Source: Trissonchulus latispiculum (lineage: Eukaryota > Nematoda > Enoplea > Enoplida > Ironidae). From it: DNA of 64,000 nt. Of the stretch, positions 12,109-21,030 are shown in pieces. Under the pieces are notes generated by a model that was not told where the DNA came from, ran no database searches, and saw nothing but the letters and a program-made list of their open reading frames with translations. The stretch covers positions 62,001-126,000 of the forward strand of contig JASAND010010747.1 of NCBI GenBank assembly GCA_030248195.1, given 5' to 3'. The first letter of the stretch is position 1. Each line of letters starts with the position of its first letter. Position numbers and translations under genes: made by a program.

Positions 12109-12660
12109 AGGATTGCGTAAGTTCGCAAATCTTTCCGACAAAGGGACAAAAACAGAACTTTGTAAAAACCACAGTCCACACATGTCGTGAAAATTTAGAA
12201 ATTTGACCCCCCTCGCGCAGTGAGCTCGAAGGCTGTGCAGGCTAGAGCCAAGTCCATTGCCCATGTATGCTCTTGACATTGGCCGGTTTCTCGGCCTTCT
12301 GAATATCTTTCGACACCTTAAAGGCGCCGGTGAGATCGGCCATAGTGGCGAAAAAGGCATGCTCGGCGGTTTTGCGCTCCTTCTTGAGATGCCTGATCAT
12401 TATGGGTCGACCGTCGGCATCTTTGGCTGGATGGGACGCAAAATTTGAGAGAACTTTATGCTCTCCGGCGTCACTGCGAAACCAGAGGAAGTTTCCAAGA
12501 TTCTCTGGAGCATACGGAAGCTGGAAGATTGACAACTTCCGAAGTTCGTCTAACGCGCTCTAGTGGAGCTGGAGTTGATTCATTCTAAAATAATGAATTT
12601 TGGGTTATTTTTCATGTTCTTGTAAAAAGACTTTTTAGCGTGTTTGTGTGAAGGCAAGAT

Positions 12661-12803
12661 TAGGGGCATCAGCCCTACTGAATTTGCTTGAGGGATGTCA
12701 ACCCTGTTAATTTCACTCAATTAAGGATCACAACCTTTCTATCTGGAGCTGTGCTGCAAATATGAGATTAGCTATATCAGAGTTCCAGGACGGTATCAAC
12801 CGG
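12661..12803 (-). repeat. Hairpin cluster before the NADAR gene (four)
   Basis: Stems are TAGGG/CCCTA (12661-12677), AGGG/CCCT (12691-12705), AAGG/CCTT (12723-12737) and CGG/CCG (12791-12802). Sense-strand loops are CTGATGC, TTGACAT, TTGTGAT and TTGATA, all variants of the family loop TTGTTAY. The cluster lies 80-220 bases upstream of the candidate NADAR start, in the same relation to an ORF as the cluster at 8332-8514. Confidence 0.65.
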
Positions 12804-13440
12804 TATATAAATATTACGTTGATGATAGCTAAATAAACCTCAAAAGATATCAAGCATTCCCTTTTCAGTGGGCCACAAGAATTAAGTATAGTACATAATC
12901 AACATTACCTTTTTACATAACTTTGTACACAATAATGGGCATATCAAAAACATGCAACATACAATAAGTGTGAAACGGAGGGAGCTTTTCTCCCCTGGCA
13001 ACTCTGGCTTACATTCCTTAATTCATACAATTATACAAGTATTCATGCACATGCAAATAGTTATCCATATCTTTATTACAATTCATGTTTAGAAACTTCG
13101 CTATACCTTCGGAATTTTGTTTTACACGAAATCATTAACACTTTAACAGTTTATTCATATTTTTATATTGCTTTTTCTTAATTATATTCCTTTTTATGTG
13201 ATTTTCTTTGTTATAACAAGGGGAATGACGTTGAGGACTTATGCATAGACAATTTGTTTGTTTAAGTATATTATTTTGAGATTAATTTGAGAATTTTTAG
13301 TTTTAAAGTTTATAAACAGTATTTATTGTAGTAATTAAACTGTTCAGAATATGTATTTCTCATATTGCACGTTAAGTATACAGATTTACATCCTCAATTG
13401 TCATTCTCGGGGAGAGAGCTTGCATTGAGTTCTCCCCACC
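12804..13440. other. Non-coding gap in the LTR element
   Basis: AT-rich sequence between the hairpin cluster and the end of the second Gag-like region. No ORF, tandem repeat or further hairpin of the family is seen. A perfect 12-base palindrome TTGTTATAACAA lies at about 13209. Confidence 0.4.
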
Positions 13441-13468
13441 CATTCAAACATATTTACAATCGTTAGTA

Positions 13469-14192
13469 CTAGTATTCTGGGGAGGCAGGTTCTTCTGGCT
13501 CCTGTGACCAAGGAGCTCCGGGCCGATTCCGAATCCGTTCTCGAGCTTGTGGGGTTGGTCGGGAGTCCGCTGATCGTCTGTCCGTGTAATATTGTGATGT
13601 TGGCGGATCCCTGGAAAGATATCTGGAGTCTTCATGGGGAAGGGGCATGTGAGTATCCTCCTCCGAATCCAGGTGGGACCGTGATTTTATATTCAGAATC
13701 GCGGCGTCTATGACCTGTCTGGTCCTTAGAAGGGGTTGTCCTTGGGACGCGAGGTTGGTCAACTGTGGGCTGAGAGAAATGGTCAGGGGATGGAATACGT
13801 CGATTTTCCTTCGGTAAGTACCTTTCTCCCACCAATACAGACTGGTATAGGTCATACAGGCTCTTGGCCTTATCAGGATACATTTCAGTCCTATCACGCA
13901 CTTCGTTTCTTAGTCCAGCGATGAAGAGCAAGCTAAGATAGGCATCAACGGACCTTGCATTTAGTCGTTCAGGATATACCTCCCCGGCAAATGCGAGCAA
14001 TCGTTCATAGAACTGGTTTACTGATTCATCCTTTCTTTGTTCAATGGTACTCAGCATTTCTTTGCAAGCACGAAAATCTGCAGGAGATAGGGACGCTCTG
14101 TTAGAGACCTGTGGTGTTGCCATTGAGCGGAAATTTGGACTGTACATGCTGGTATCCATGATCAGCATAGAGGGATTCATTGTAGGACTCAT
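13469..14192 (-). CDS. Second Gag-like capsid region
   Basis: The frame is open from 14234; its first ATG is at 14192. Residues around DESVNQFYERLLAFAGEVYP, then a segment ending FIAGLRNEVRDR, have the spacing and character of a capsid C-terminal domain of retrotransposon Gag proteins (charged helix, then a hydrophobic helix and a GLR motif). The same pattern appears in the first Gag region (SVADFSLQLQKYA and LIGLRNEFK). The frame stops at 13632. An overlapping frame stays open to 13469 with a Pro/Arg/Ser-rich tail, so a frameshift or splice probably fuses the two. No CCHC knuckle follows. Capsid assembly is inferred only. Confidence 0.55.
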
Positions 14193-14544
14193 ACTTAGGG
14201 GTGGAGGTGTTACAAAGAATGGGACTTTTGTCACATATGATCTTCATGTTTGAGGAGTAATATCTTGTGTTCAGAATTCCACCATACATCTCGTGGTATT
14301 CTTCGGTCACATTCCGGGTTAATCCATTGAGGTGAGGTTCATGAGGACAGTCATGCATATTTTGATCCCGAGGAGTGTCACATTTCTTGCATTGTCCTTG
14401 CAAATTTTCGGGGATTGTGGCAAAATCTCCTCCACATAGGGAACAAAAGGATAACCACGCCTGCATTTTCCTGACATGAGGAGGTTTAGGCATCTTCATA
14501 TGAATGAAAATTGGGACATATTCAGTCTTAGTATAGGTAGCCAT
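14101..14544 (-). CDS. Small zinc-ribbon-like protein
   Basis: An ATG at 14544 opens 147 codons. Near residue 33 there is CSLCGGDF, then about 12 residues later CKKC, a four-cysteine arrangement that could bind zinc. Further Cys and His residues follow. Four N-x-S/T sequons are present, but no signal peptide. The frame upstream is open apart from a single TAG at 14566-14568, so the short membrane-segment ORF before it may once have been part of the same protein. The 3' end overlaps the second Gag-like frame. Confidence 0.45.
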   Translation of the reverse strand: MATYTKTEYVPIFIHMKMPKPPHVRKMQAWLSFCSLCGGDFATIPENLQGQCKKCDTPRDQNMHDCPHEPHLNGLTRNVTEEYHEMYGGILNTRYYSSNMKIICDKSPILCNTSTPKYESYNESLYADHGYQHVQSKFPLNGNTTGL

Positions 14545-14565
14545 CAATCCCTTGGGTGATAATGC

Positions 14566-14814
14566 CTATCCCCAGTTCGTTGATACCATGGTGTTCATGG
14601 CCTTAGCCTTTTGGGTGAAGTAATCATCAGAATCTTGAACCTGAATGCAGGGAACTATCATAGCAATCATCAATCCAAATATAATCCACATCATCAGGAT
14701 GGGGAAAGGTAGTGAAGTTGAACCTTTCGTCTTATTAAGTGGTTTCGGTTCAGGAGGTTCTTTATGTTCTTCCCTGAGGACGGGTAGATCTTTCTCTTCC
14801 TTTGGTAATCGCAC
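14566..14814 (-). CDS. Short single-pass membrane segment ORF
   Basis: The frame (no ATG at its 5' edge) encodes a charged, proline-rich stretch and one strong hydrophobic helix from FPILMMWIIFG through IQVQ, then a short polar tail ending in TAG. It is in phase with the zinc-ribbon ORF that starts eight codons later. With its upstream neighbour in another frame it may be the C-terminal exon of a longer protein. A membrane role is inferred from hydrophobicity only. Confidence 0.4.
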   Translation of the reverse strand: MRLPKEEKDLPVLREEHKEPPEPKPLNKTKGSTSLPFPILMMWIIFGLMIAMIVPCIQVQDSDDYFTQKAKAMNTMVSTNWG

Positions 14815-15524
14815 TGTTGTGGGGACAGAGCTTGATCTAGAATTACTCTTGCGGGTTGGGGAGGGGTTCTGCGTTTAGGTACTACAGGAGAATCGGTCGT
14901 TCTTCTGACGGGATGAAGAGCTTCCATTCGGGCTCGAGCGAGCAGAAATTGCTGATATGATTCCCAACATCGTTCTCTTTCCCTTTTCATCTGGCAAATA
15001 CGACGCTCTTCCTTTTGGGCACGCTTTCTTTCCTTACTGCGGACATCCTTCAAGAGTCTACGGAGAAACTTGATGTCTTGGGGACAGAGATCAGATTCGG
15101 GGATATGGATTTCCCCAATTGCCTTCTTTATCTTCTTGATGACCTTCTTCCTTTTCTTTTTACTCTTCCTTTTCTTTCTAGTCTTTATGGCAGTGGGCTC
15201 AACTGTATTGAGATTCTCACGGACCTCTCGAGTTCGGAGCTTCTTTGTGGCAGTGTCCAATTCCTCGCCTGAATCTTCGGACATATCTGAACTGGATGTA
15301 TCTGTTGGGCTATCCATTAGGTCATTCTGGATTAGTTTTCCTTGGAATAGTCCAATTACATTATCCCGGAATGAGGGATCAATGTTTTCTTTATTGTCTT
15401 CACTTAGACCTAAGGTCAAGGGGATCCAATAGGTTTTCCACCCATAAATCAAGTCGTCCAGCATGCGGGGATTCTTCGGGAGCTTCCAATATGTCACTAT
15501 CAAGGCAACAGTAGAATTCCTCAT
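14694..15524 (-). CDS. Very basic protein with Lys/Arg helix
   Basis: An ATG-initiated frame of 276 codons. The first 60 residues overlap the end of the preceding ORF and may be read in its frame instead. From about residue 90 the protein is acidic, then has a dense Lys/Arg block (TRKKRKSKKKRKKVIKK) that would serve as a nuclear signal or nucleic-acid-binding tail. A long charged helix rich in R, E and K follows. Overlap on both sides with frames that look equally coding points to frameshifts or splicing within one polyprotein. Confidence 0.5.
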   Translation of the reverse strand: MRNSTVALIVTYWKLPKNPRMLDDLIYGWKTYWIPLTLGLSEDNKENIDPSFRDNVIGLFQGKLIQNDLMDSPTDTSSSDMSEDSGEELDTATKKLRTREVRENLNTVEPTAIKTRKKRKSKKKRKKVIKKIKKAIGEIHIPESDLCPQDIKFLRRLLKDVRSKERKRAQKEERRICQMKRERERCWESYQQFLLARARMEALHPVRRTTDSPVVPKRRTPPQPARVILDQALSPQQCDYQRKRKIYPSSGKNIKNLLNRNHLIRRKVQLHYLSPS

Positions 15525-16143
15525 CGGAAACAGATCTTCCCAATCTCTTCAGTATCCGTCTGCTGACTTCGTAAATGGCGTCTTGATCAATGGGTTTAAA
15601 GTTACTTTTCTCTGGGTGTCTGATGAGATCAGTGATTTGGTATTCCAGTTGGGGAGGAGAGGAAGTTCCGTCTTGGGTCATGAAAATACTGGGATCTAGA
15701 GCTCGAAGCATTTCTTCTTCTGTGAGCATTTCTCCAAATCGATCCAAGACCCTTCTGGCAAATTTCATTACCGGGCCCATATCAACGGGAGCAAGTTTGG
15801 CTTGATATTCCAGCTTTGATCGGATAGGTACGAGATCATGGTCTTGTTGTTTCTGATTCTGTTCCTTTGTTTCTCCTTGATCCATTGTTTTAGTTACAGG
15901 GACAAGTGGTGCATGCAGCAGGTCCATCGCCATACTTCCATGCGCAAGAACTTTTCGAGCACTTTGCATCACTGTAGGCATGTCAATTTGGGGGTTGGGC
16001 TTTGGACCTGTAGGGACTGGATTGGGATATAGAGAGATAACTCCATTATCCTGGTGACTGAGAATAGGTCCAATCTGGGTGGTTGGAGACAGACCTAGTT
16101 GTATCCTAAATTCCCGCACTGCTTCTCCCAGTCCAATGGCCAA
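15400..16143 (-). CDS. Protein with repeated ARRVL-type helix motifs
   Basis: The open frame has no ATG at its 5' edge. Three degenerate repeats are visible: MQSARKVLAHG, then KFARRVLDRFGEMLTEEEM followed by LDPSIF, then VSRRILKRLGRSVSDEEF followed by LDSDIL. Each pairs an amphipathic helix with an acidic EE motif and a leucine-aspartate close, about 70 residues apart. I do not recognise the family. The repeats suggest an internally duplicated structural or adaptor domain. The frame overlaps the ORF ending at 14694. Confidence 0.5.
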   Translation of the reverse strand: MAIGLGEAVREFRIQLGLSPTTQIGPILSHQDNGVISLYPNPVPTGPKPNPQIDMPTVMQSARKVLAHGSMAMDLLHAPLVPVTKTMDQGETKEQNQKQQDHDLVPIRSKLEYQAKLAPVDMGPVMKFARRVLDRFGEMLTEEEMLRALDPSIFMTQDGTSSPPQLEYQITDLIRHPEKSNFKPIDQDAIYEVSRRILKRLGRSVSDEEFYCCLDSDILEAPEESPHAGRLDLWVENLLDPLDLRSK

Positions 16144-16467
16144 GGCGTCAGAGGGTGGGACTGATTGAATTCTGGGGGCAGGATATGCTTGAGTAAAATC
16201 GTGACATCGTGGGCTTCTTCGCAGTCCTCGTCAGCGTCCCAATGACCGTCCTCGTGTTTGGTTCCTTGACTGTTCTTCATCATAAGGTCCGGGGAATCTT
16301 TTCGTCGGTAATCGGGCCATTCGGATTGTCTCATTGGTTGGTTGTTCTGGGAAGTTTTCCTTCTCTGGGTTCCCCTCAGTGGGAGAGGAGATGGAGGATG
16401 AATCCTGTGAATGTCTCTGTTTCACATGGGAAGGGTAGCCATACTCTATGGTTTGAGGTTCTTCCAA
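16095..16467 (-). CDS. Linker region after Gag, two overlapping frames
   Basis: Two overlapping frames (16467-16231 and 16334-16095) follow the nucleocapsid. Both are hydrophilic, rich in Pro, Ser, Glu and Gln, and the sequence is as GC-rich as the flanking genes. One shift between frames would join Gag to the repeat-containing ORF at 16143, so this is more likely a polyprotein linker than a gene. No motif is recognised. Confidence 0.35.
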
Positions 16468-16476
16468 CCTATGAGT

Positions 16477-17960
16477 TCAGGGGTAGATGACAGACATCGG
16501 CTTCTGATACATAGGTAGGGAGTACAATTCACGGTCCAGTCGCTCGGTTTCTGGATCCGCGGAATCCTTCTCTGCATTCAGAGTATAAGTGGATTTCTCT
16601 TTCAGCTGTTCAACCTTAACATAGGGAGGGATAGAGAAATACTGGCCCCCCAGATCCTTGATTTCTTGTTCCAATTGTAGGATCTGAGTAGGCAAACTGG
16701 GATTTTCAGGAAGAAAATAGGCAGTCTTCCTCTCCGGTTCGGCTCCAATAACTTGGATCATGGATGGGGCATTCCTCTGTTGACCCACATCAGCAAATCT
16801 GGATCCATAGGGAGCGTGAACAGCTTCGGCAGCATTTCGACCGTCATTTCTGCTCCACTGAGGTCTGGGCTGAGGGTATTGTTGATGCTGTCCCGAGGGT
16901 CCGTTTCGGGGTGGATATCGGTCATTATAGTTCCGATTCATTCCATTTCCATTCTGAGGATACCTGGGCTGTCCATTGCTAGGTCTGTAGTTATTGGGAT
17001 TTCCATTATTGCCGTTGTTGTTGTTGTTGCAATTGTTGCGCGGAGGGCCTGGGTAGTCATTTCTGGGTCGGTAGGCTCCACCTCCAGGTGATCGGCATTC
17101 GCGCTTTGAATGTCCAGCTCTTCCACAGTTGAAACATCGGAAATCAGTAGGGAACGGGATCTTATCGTTTCCTCTTTTGGGAGGAGAGACAGATTTTGAC
17201 TGTTCAGGGGAGGAAATTTTGATTCCTTTTAGTTCATTGGCGAGCACGGCTGTGCTCTGGACCAGGGAGTTGATGGTATTCAGGATGGCGGGACCTGTAA
17301 GGTTAGCATTTGGAATTCAGGGTCTACTTCCAAAAAGGCAGGAGTTCCCTCTCCTGGGTAAACACCTTCCGCTTCTCGAGCTTTCTTGAAGGCAAGAGAG
17401 TAATCTGCAGTGTCCATTGGAACATGCGGTTTGAATTCGTTCCGTAATCCTATGAGTAAAGCTTTCAGTTTGATATCTTCTAGCATATCAGGATCTCCTC
17501 TATCTTCCCAGGCAATTCGGGCATATTTCTGCAGTTGGAGAGAGAAATCCGCGACAGATTCGTGTGACATTTGCCTAATACTGAACAGCTTAGCCGTGGC
17601 ATGCATATCTGTCATAGGAGGAATCATATACTCTTTAAGGGATCGGACGGAAGCTTCCCAGTCATTCTGTTGCATGGCGCCTCTGGGCATGCATTTGAAT
17701 ATCTCCGCAGCTCTGCCTCTGAGGGTGGATGAGATGTTCATGACTTTTTGATAATCGTCCAAGTTGAGTCTCTGACTGAATCTCTCGTAATTTACGAGGT
17801 GATCATCAAAGTTTTCATGGTCCTTTCCGGAATAGGTAGGCATATCTCGGTAGGAGGCGGCTATGGCCTGATTTTGGATACTATCGCGGAGTTGGCCTAG
17901 CAGATCTTCAATATTCCCATTTGGCAGCATAGGTACTTGGGGAAACACAAATTGGGGCAT
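16477..17960 (-). CDS. gag: Gag: capsid plus CCHC nucleocapsid, one frameshift
   Basis: An ATG at 17960 opens 226 codons of capsid-like sequence: a Gly/Lys/Asp segment (YSGKDHENFDDHL), LRGRAAEIF, SVADFSLQLQKYA and LIGLRNEFK, the usual order in the retrotransposon Gag capsid family. The frame stops at 17280. A second frame, open from about 17312 to 16477, carries the zinc knuckle CFNCGRAGHSKREC (17136-17095), then an Asn/Gly/Pro/Arg-rich tail. A single frame change near 17285-17312 joins them. No obvious slippery heptamer is seen there, so it may be mutation or splicing. Gag would coat the element's RNA. This is the first ORF after the leader. Confidence 0.8.
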
Positions 17961-19376
17961 CTGTGGATTGAAGGGGGAGGTGCTCCACCTGGGGGTCCAG
18001 GTGGTCCATGTTGGGGTCCCATATTCGGGGGTCCATTTACATCATCGTCGGCGGGATTGAATTGATCCATACCTTCTTCTTGAATTGATCGGTAAGGTTT
18101 CAGCTGGTTTCTTGACAGGGTTAGAACTGATCCTCGCTTGATCTTAATGATAAAATTGTAGGGTCGTGATGTTTCCTCACTGGCGGGGTTTCTGACAGGG
18201 TTGTCTTCGTAGGATGATCCTCACTGGGGGCTCCAAAAACTGTCTTTACCGTGTAATGAAGTGGGTAGGATTGGGGATCCAATCTTCGAATAACTAAATC
18301 TTTTGCTCTGTAACAGTCTATCACGACTGACTCTGGGTATCAACCACTTCGAGTACACGGAAGGTCGACGCGTTTATCGGTGAAGATAAACTTAGGCACA
18401 GGATCCTCAGAAGGTGATTTGTCCAAAACTGAAGATTTGCAGTACCTGGATGAGTTCGTTTGATGAAGATAGGGGGGTCAGATGGATATCAATAGCAAAC
18501 GGGGTCGACACTTGCTGCTTCGGGATCGATGAATCAGGTCTGTATCAAAGAACACTGATTGATGATCCTGATTGTCAAATCAAGATTCGCAAATGATGAT
18601 GGCGATGTCTTTGTAGGGACCAAGGGTTCAATTTAGACACTTACTTGTACTGGGGCTCTGAATCCGAACTTGATCTGATCCATATGCCCTAGTTGAAAGA
18701 TCCAATAGTAGGGCACAACAGTTTAATAATGACAGTAATAGGATTAATAATGATGATAAGAGCACTAATAACAGTTACTATCATGCGTACAGAGAGTAAG
18801 ACAAGCTACTAACAGTGTACCGTATAAAAATTAGAAACAATGCAATTCAGATGCTATTCGCAAACAAAATATAGTTTACCAGAGTTGCCAGTATTTTAGT
18901 TTACCCAAAATGTTAATTAATAATAGGGACAAGGTTTTGATGCTTCTAAGCTCAGCTACACTATTTCCTTCGTTCTTCCCTTTCTAACTGACTAACTAAG
19001 TACCAAACCTATTACTAAACTCTATCGTGCGGTCCCTATATGCTTGTGTTCGTGCTGTTAGGTTATGACTCTTTGTCCGTCCTCCTTACCAAGGACAATA
19101 AGTTACTAATAAACAAAACCACTGGACAGTTTAAATTAACTAAATTAAAGGTGTTAGTAGTACAGAGAATTCCGGTCTTTGGGTGAGCCCGAAATGCTAG
19201 TAACAATAGCACTTTCGGATGCTATTCGGTCACCAAGGGTTAAACACAAGGGAGGTCCGGTTGGGAGTTTCCTGGTCCGTTTATGGGGTTAGTACGAGTT
19301 TAATCTGATTTAATCTCTTCGTTAGATCTTCTACTTCCGACCAATTAGAAATCACTGGGCGGCTTAGGCCAGAGAC

Positions 19377-19395
19377 AGGGGGATAACAACCCCCT
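19377..19395 (-). repeat. Family hairpin AGGGGG/CCCCCT
   Basis: A 6-bp perfect stem with sense-strand loop TTGTTAT. It is one of the leader copies of the loop-conserved hairpin family. Confidence 0.75.
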
Positions 19396-19740
19396 CAGTA
19401 AGAATGACAAAAATCAGGGTAAAGGTCATCTTTTGAATTGAAAGAATAATTTTCAGTTTAGAATAATCAAAATCAAGTGTCAGATTCTCTTCTTTAGGTT
19501 TTAGGTCACACTATAGACTCTGGTGCTGCAATTGTGCCTGTCTCCGCCTTAACTGCTCCACAAAAGGTCTGAATTGGGTCTCAAGATACCTTAATAAACT
19601 GGTTCCGATCCAATTATCTATCCAATATCTGTGTCCTTCACTGGACTGACTACAGGCAATCTGACCAATAAATAATCACTGAGAAATCCAATTTACTGAC
19701 GAGCTGGGTTAGATTCGGGCAGGAGACTGGTCTGAACTTC

Positions 19741-19809
19741 CGCACCTGAATCAAATGGGTTAAAACCCATTAGTACAAGTTATAGGTGCGGGATTCGAAC
19801 CCAGCAACC
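19741..19809 (-). other. Two-level hairpin next to a B-box-like motif
   Basis: CGCACCT (19741-19747) pairs with AGGTGCG (19784-19790). Inside it AATGGGTT (19754-19761) pairs with AACCCATT (19764-19771). Directly after it the minus strand reads GGGTTCGAATCCC, a perfect tRNA T-arm/B-box core. No D-arm, A box or acceptor partner is found at the right distance, so no tRNA gene is called. Confidence 0.45.
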
Positions 19810-20192
19810 ATTACTCACATTATGGCTTTCTGAACTTGAAATAAACTTGTAAATTCAAAATTGTCGTGAAAATTTGAATTTTAGGCGAGTTATCACGAAT
19901 TATGAATGATTTCAGCAAAATCAGAACACTAGAAATTGATTTTAAACGAAATACTGGTTTTCGGGAAATTTCTTGCACTCTTGTGCAAGAAATTGCAGCT
20001 ACAGCACAAAACTAGAACTTCAGCTTGATTTCGCTTTGTACAGCCTGCTTTCTGTACAGTTAAGACCTCTGACATAAAATTGATACACTTTCGGGCCTTT
20101 CAAAAGCAGATAGGCACCCATCGCTTCAGCTTATGCGAGAAACATCAGTTTGGTCGAAAATAATCGATACTTTCACTTTCTAGGCCCTGGGA

Positions 20193-20334
20193 GGAAGGTA
20201 ACAACTTCCAACGCTTAGCGAGTATTAATTATATTAGGAGAGAGTTAATATACAATTTTAACGAAAAACACCATGATTTAACGTTGAGCCTCTGTTTTTA
20301 CTAGGTTCTACCTAGGGAAGGTAACAACTCCCTA
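20193..20334 (-). repeat. Two family hairpins in the leader
   Basis: GGAAG/CTTCC lies at 20193-20209 with sense loop TTGTTAC. AGGG(A)AG/CTCCCT lies at about 20314-20333 with the same loop and one bulged A. Both belong to the covarying hairpin family. Confidence 0.7.
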
Positions 20335-20917
20335 TTTCGGCACTTCTTGAACATTAAAAACAGGTTGGATTCGTAAAACTGTAATTTTGCATTTATCAGA
20401 AGATGGTTCTAGCAACTATCCATAGTACCTACGTATCTAACTGTTGTTTTTGTCTATTTCAGGTATACTATCGATTATTGCTTAATATTAGTTAATACTG
20501 CTGGATTGCTGAGACTCATTATTGCCATTTGCGGCTAGTTATCACGGACTGAATTGTATTAGTCACCAAATGAGCAAAGTTGATTTTTCAACCTCGCTAG
20601 CCTTTTCGTAACGGGATTTTGCTAGTTTTGTCTTTAAACGTGAACACCGACATGAAATGGTGTTAGACCGCGGTTGCGGTCATTATTAGGAATGAAATAT
20701 ACATCAGACATGGCTAATTTAACTAAAAATGGCAATAATGGCGTGTTCTGACATTGGAAATAAAGATGCAACAAATATAATTACAAACTACGTTCGCTAC
20801 AGCTTTTTACGTAATGCCGATATGCTTTTCGGCAAGAGTTCTAAAAACGGTGCTTTTTAGACAGAATTTACATTAATTTGGCAATGAGACCGACCATTTG
20901 ACGGATTCCTGTTCTTG

Positions 20918-20964
20918 CGATTCGTCCGCACTCTTAACAAAGAGTGACTTACGCGGACGAATCG
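20918..20964 (-). promoter_or_regulatory. Leader hairpin with splice-donor-like bulge
   Basis: A perfect 12-bp outer stem CGATTCGTCCGC/GCGGACGAATCG (20918-20929, 20953-20964) encloses an inner stem CACTCT/AGAGTG with loop TAACAA (20929-20946; sense loop TTGTTA, the family loop). On the minus strand the asymmetric bulge reads GTAAGT (20952-20947), a consensus 5' splice site. It lies 67 bp from the end of the 5' LTR, where retroviral leaders carry their dimerisation, packaging and splice-donor hairpins. Function is inferred from position and shape. Confidence 0.6.
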
Positions 20965-21030
20965 AGGACATCCTGATTCAGACTGATAAAAACCCAATGC
21001 GGGATCCCTATGACCCTAGATCCTATAGCC

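Larger units (their letters stand above)
10317..12269. mobile_element. hAT-like non-autonomous insertion in the NADAR gene
   Basis: Both flanks carry the 8-bp direct repeat CTCTTGAC (10309-10316 and 12270-12277). The ends form a 15-bp inverted repeat, CACGCATGGGCAATG on the left and CATACATGGGCAATG on the right, with two mismatches. An 8-bp target duplication and short TIRs starting with CA fit the hAT superfamily. No transposase is present. The interior is a C-rich degenerate minisatellite (10358-10980) and a nested TTAA-flanked element (11187-12108). Confidence 0.85.
9723..12579 (-). pseudogene. NADAR (YbiA-like) protein gene split by an insertion
   Basis: NADAR proteins are N-glycosidases. 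YbiA cleaves riboflavin-pathway intermediates, and other members have been reported to remove ADP-ribose from guanine in DNA. The N-terminal half (to about 12278) has HKVLSNFA near 12451 and TAEHAFF near 12370, the family's SNF and EH motifs. The C-terminal half (from about 10308) has KFS, a DxxFWGVG motif near 10137 and NIIGQTLEFYR near 10022, matching the NxLGxxL...R signature at the family's end. Between them sits a 1953-bp insertion with an 8-bp target duplication. Without it and one duplicate the frames of both halves agree. A TAG lies in frame eight codons after the only good ATG (12579), so this copy is doubly broken or the start is elsewhere. About 85 residues after the domain contain RVVIIGGCTLR, a Rossmann-like or SGNH-like strand that I cannot assign. 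Confidence 0.8.
17961..21030 (-). promoter_or_regulatory. 3-kb leader with structured elements
   Basis: About 3 kb separate the 5' LTR from the Gag start. Features seen are the palindromic hairpin with a candidate splice donor (20918-20964), three more family hairpins (19377-19395, 20193-20209, 20313-20334), a second GTAAGT donor candidate near 18645, and a two-level hairpin at 19741-19790. A minus-strand frame at 18324-18121 is not convincing as a gene. Such a long structured leader would be the place for packaging and splicing control; that role is inferred. Confidence 0.5.

Noticed and set aside
14101..14814. Envelope-like glycoprotein from the membrane segment plus the Asn-glycosylation sequons
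   Set aside because: There is a TAG between the parts, an ATG right after it, no signal peptide, and the cysteines look like a zinc ribbon.
19791..19809. tRNA gene or primer-binding site suggested by GGGTTCGAATCCC on the minus strand
   Set aside because: Only the T-arm core fits. There is no D-arm or acceptor partner at tRNA distance, and it is 1.2 kb away from the LTR edge, too far for a PBS.
21013..21030. Primer-binding site TGGCTATAGGATCTAGGG after the 5' LTR
   Set aside because: It begins with TGG, but its complement does not show the T-stem pattern of a tRNA 3' end, and the LTR edge lacks a canonical CA.
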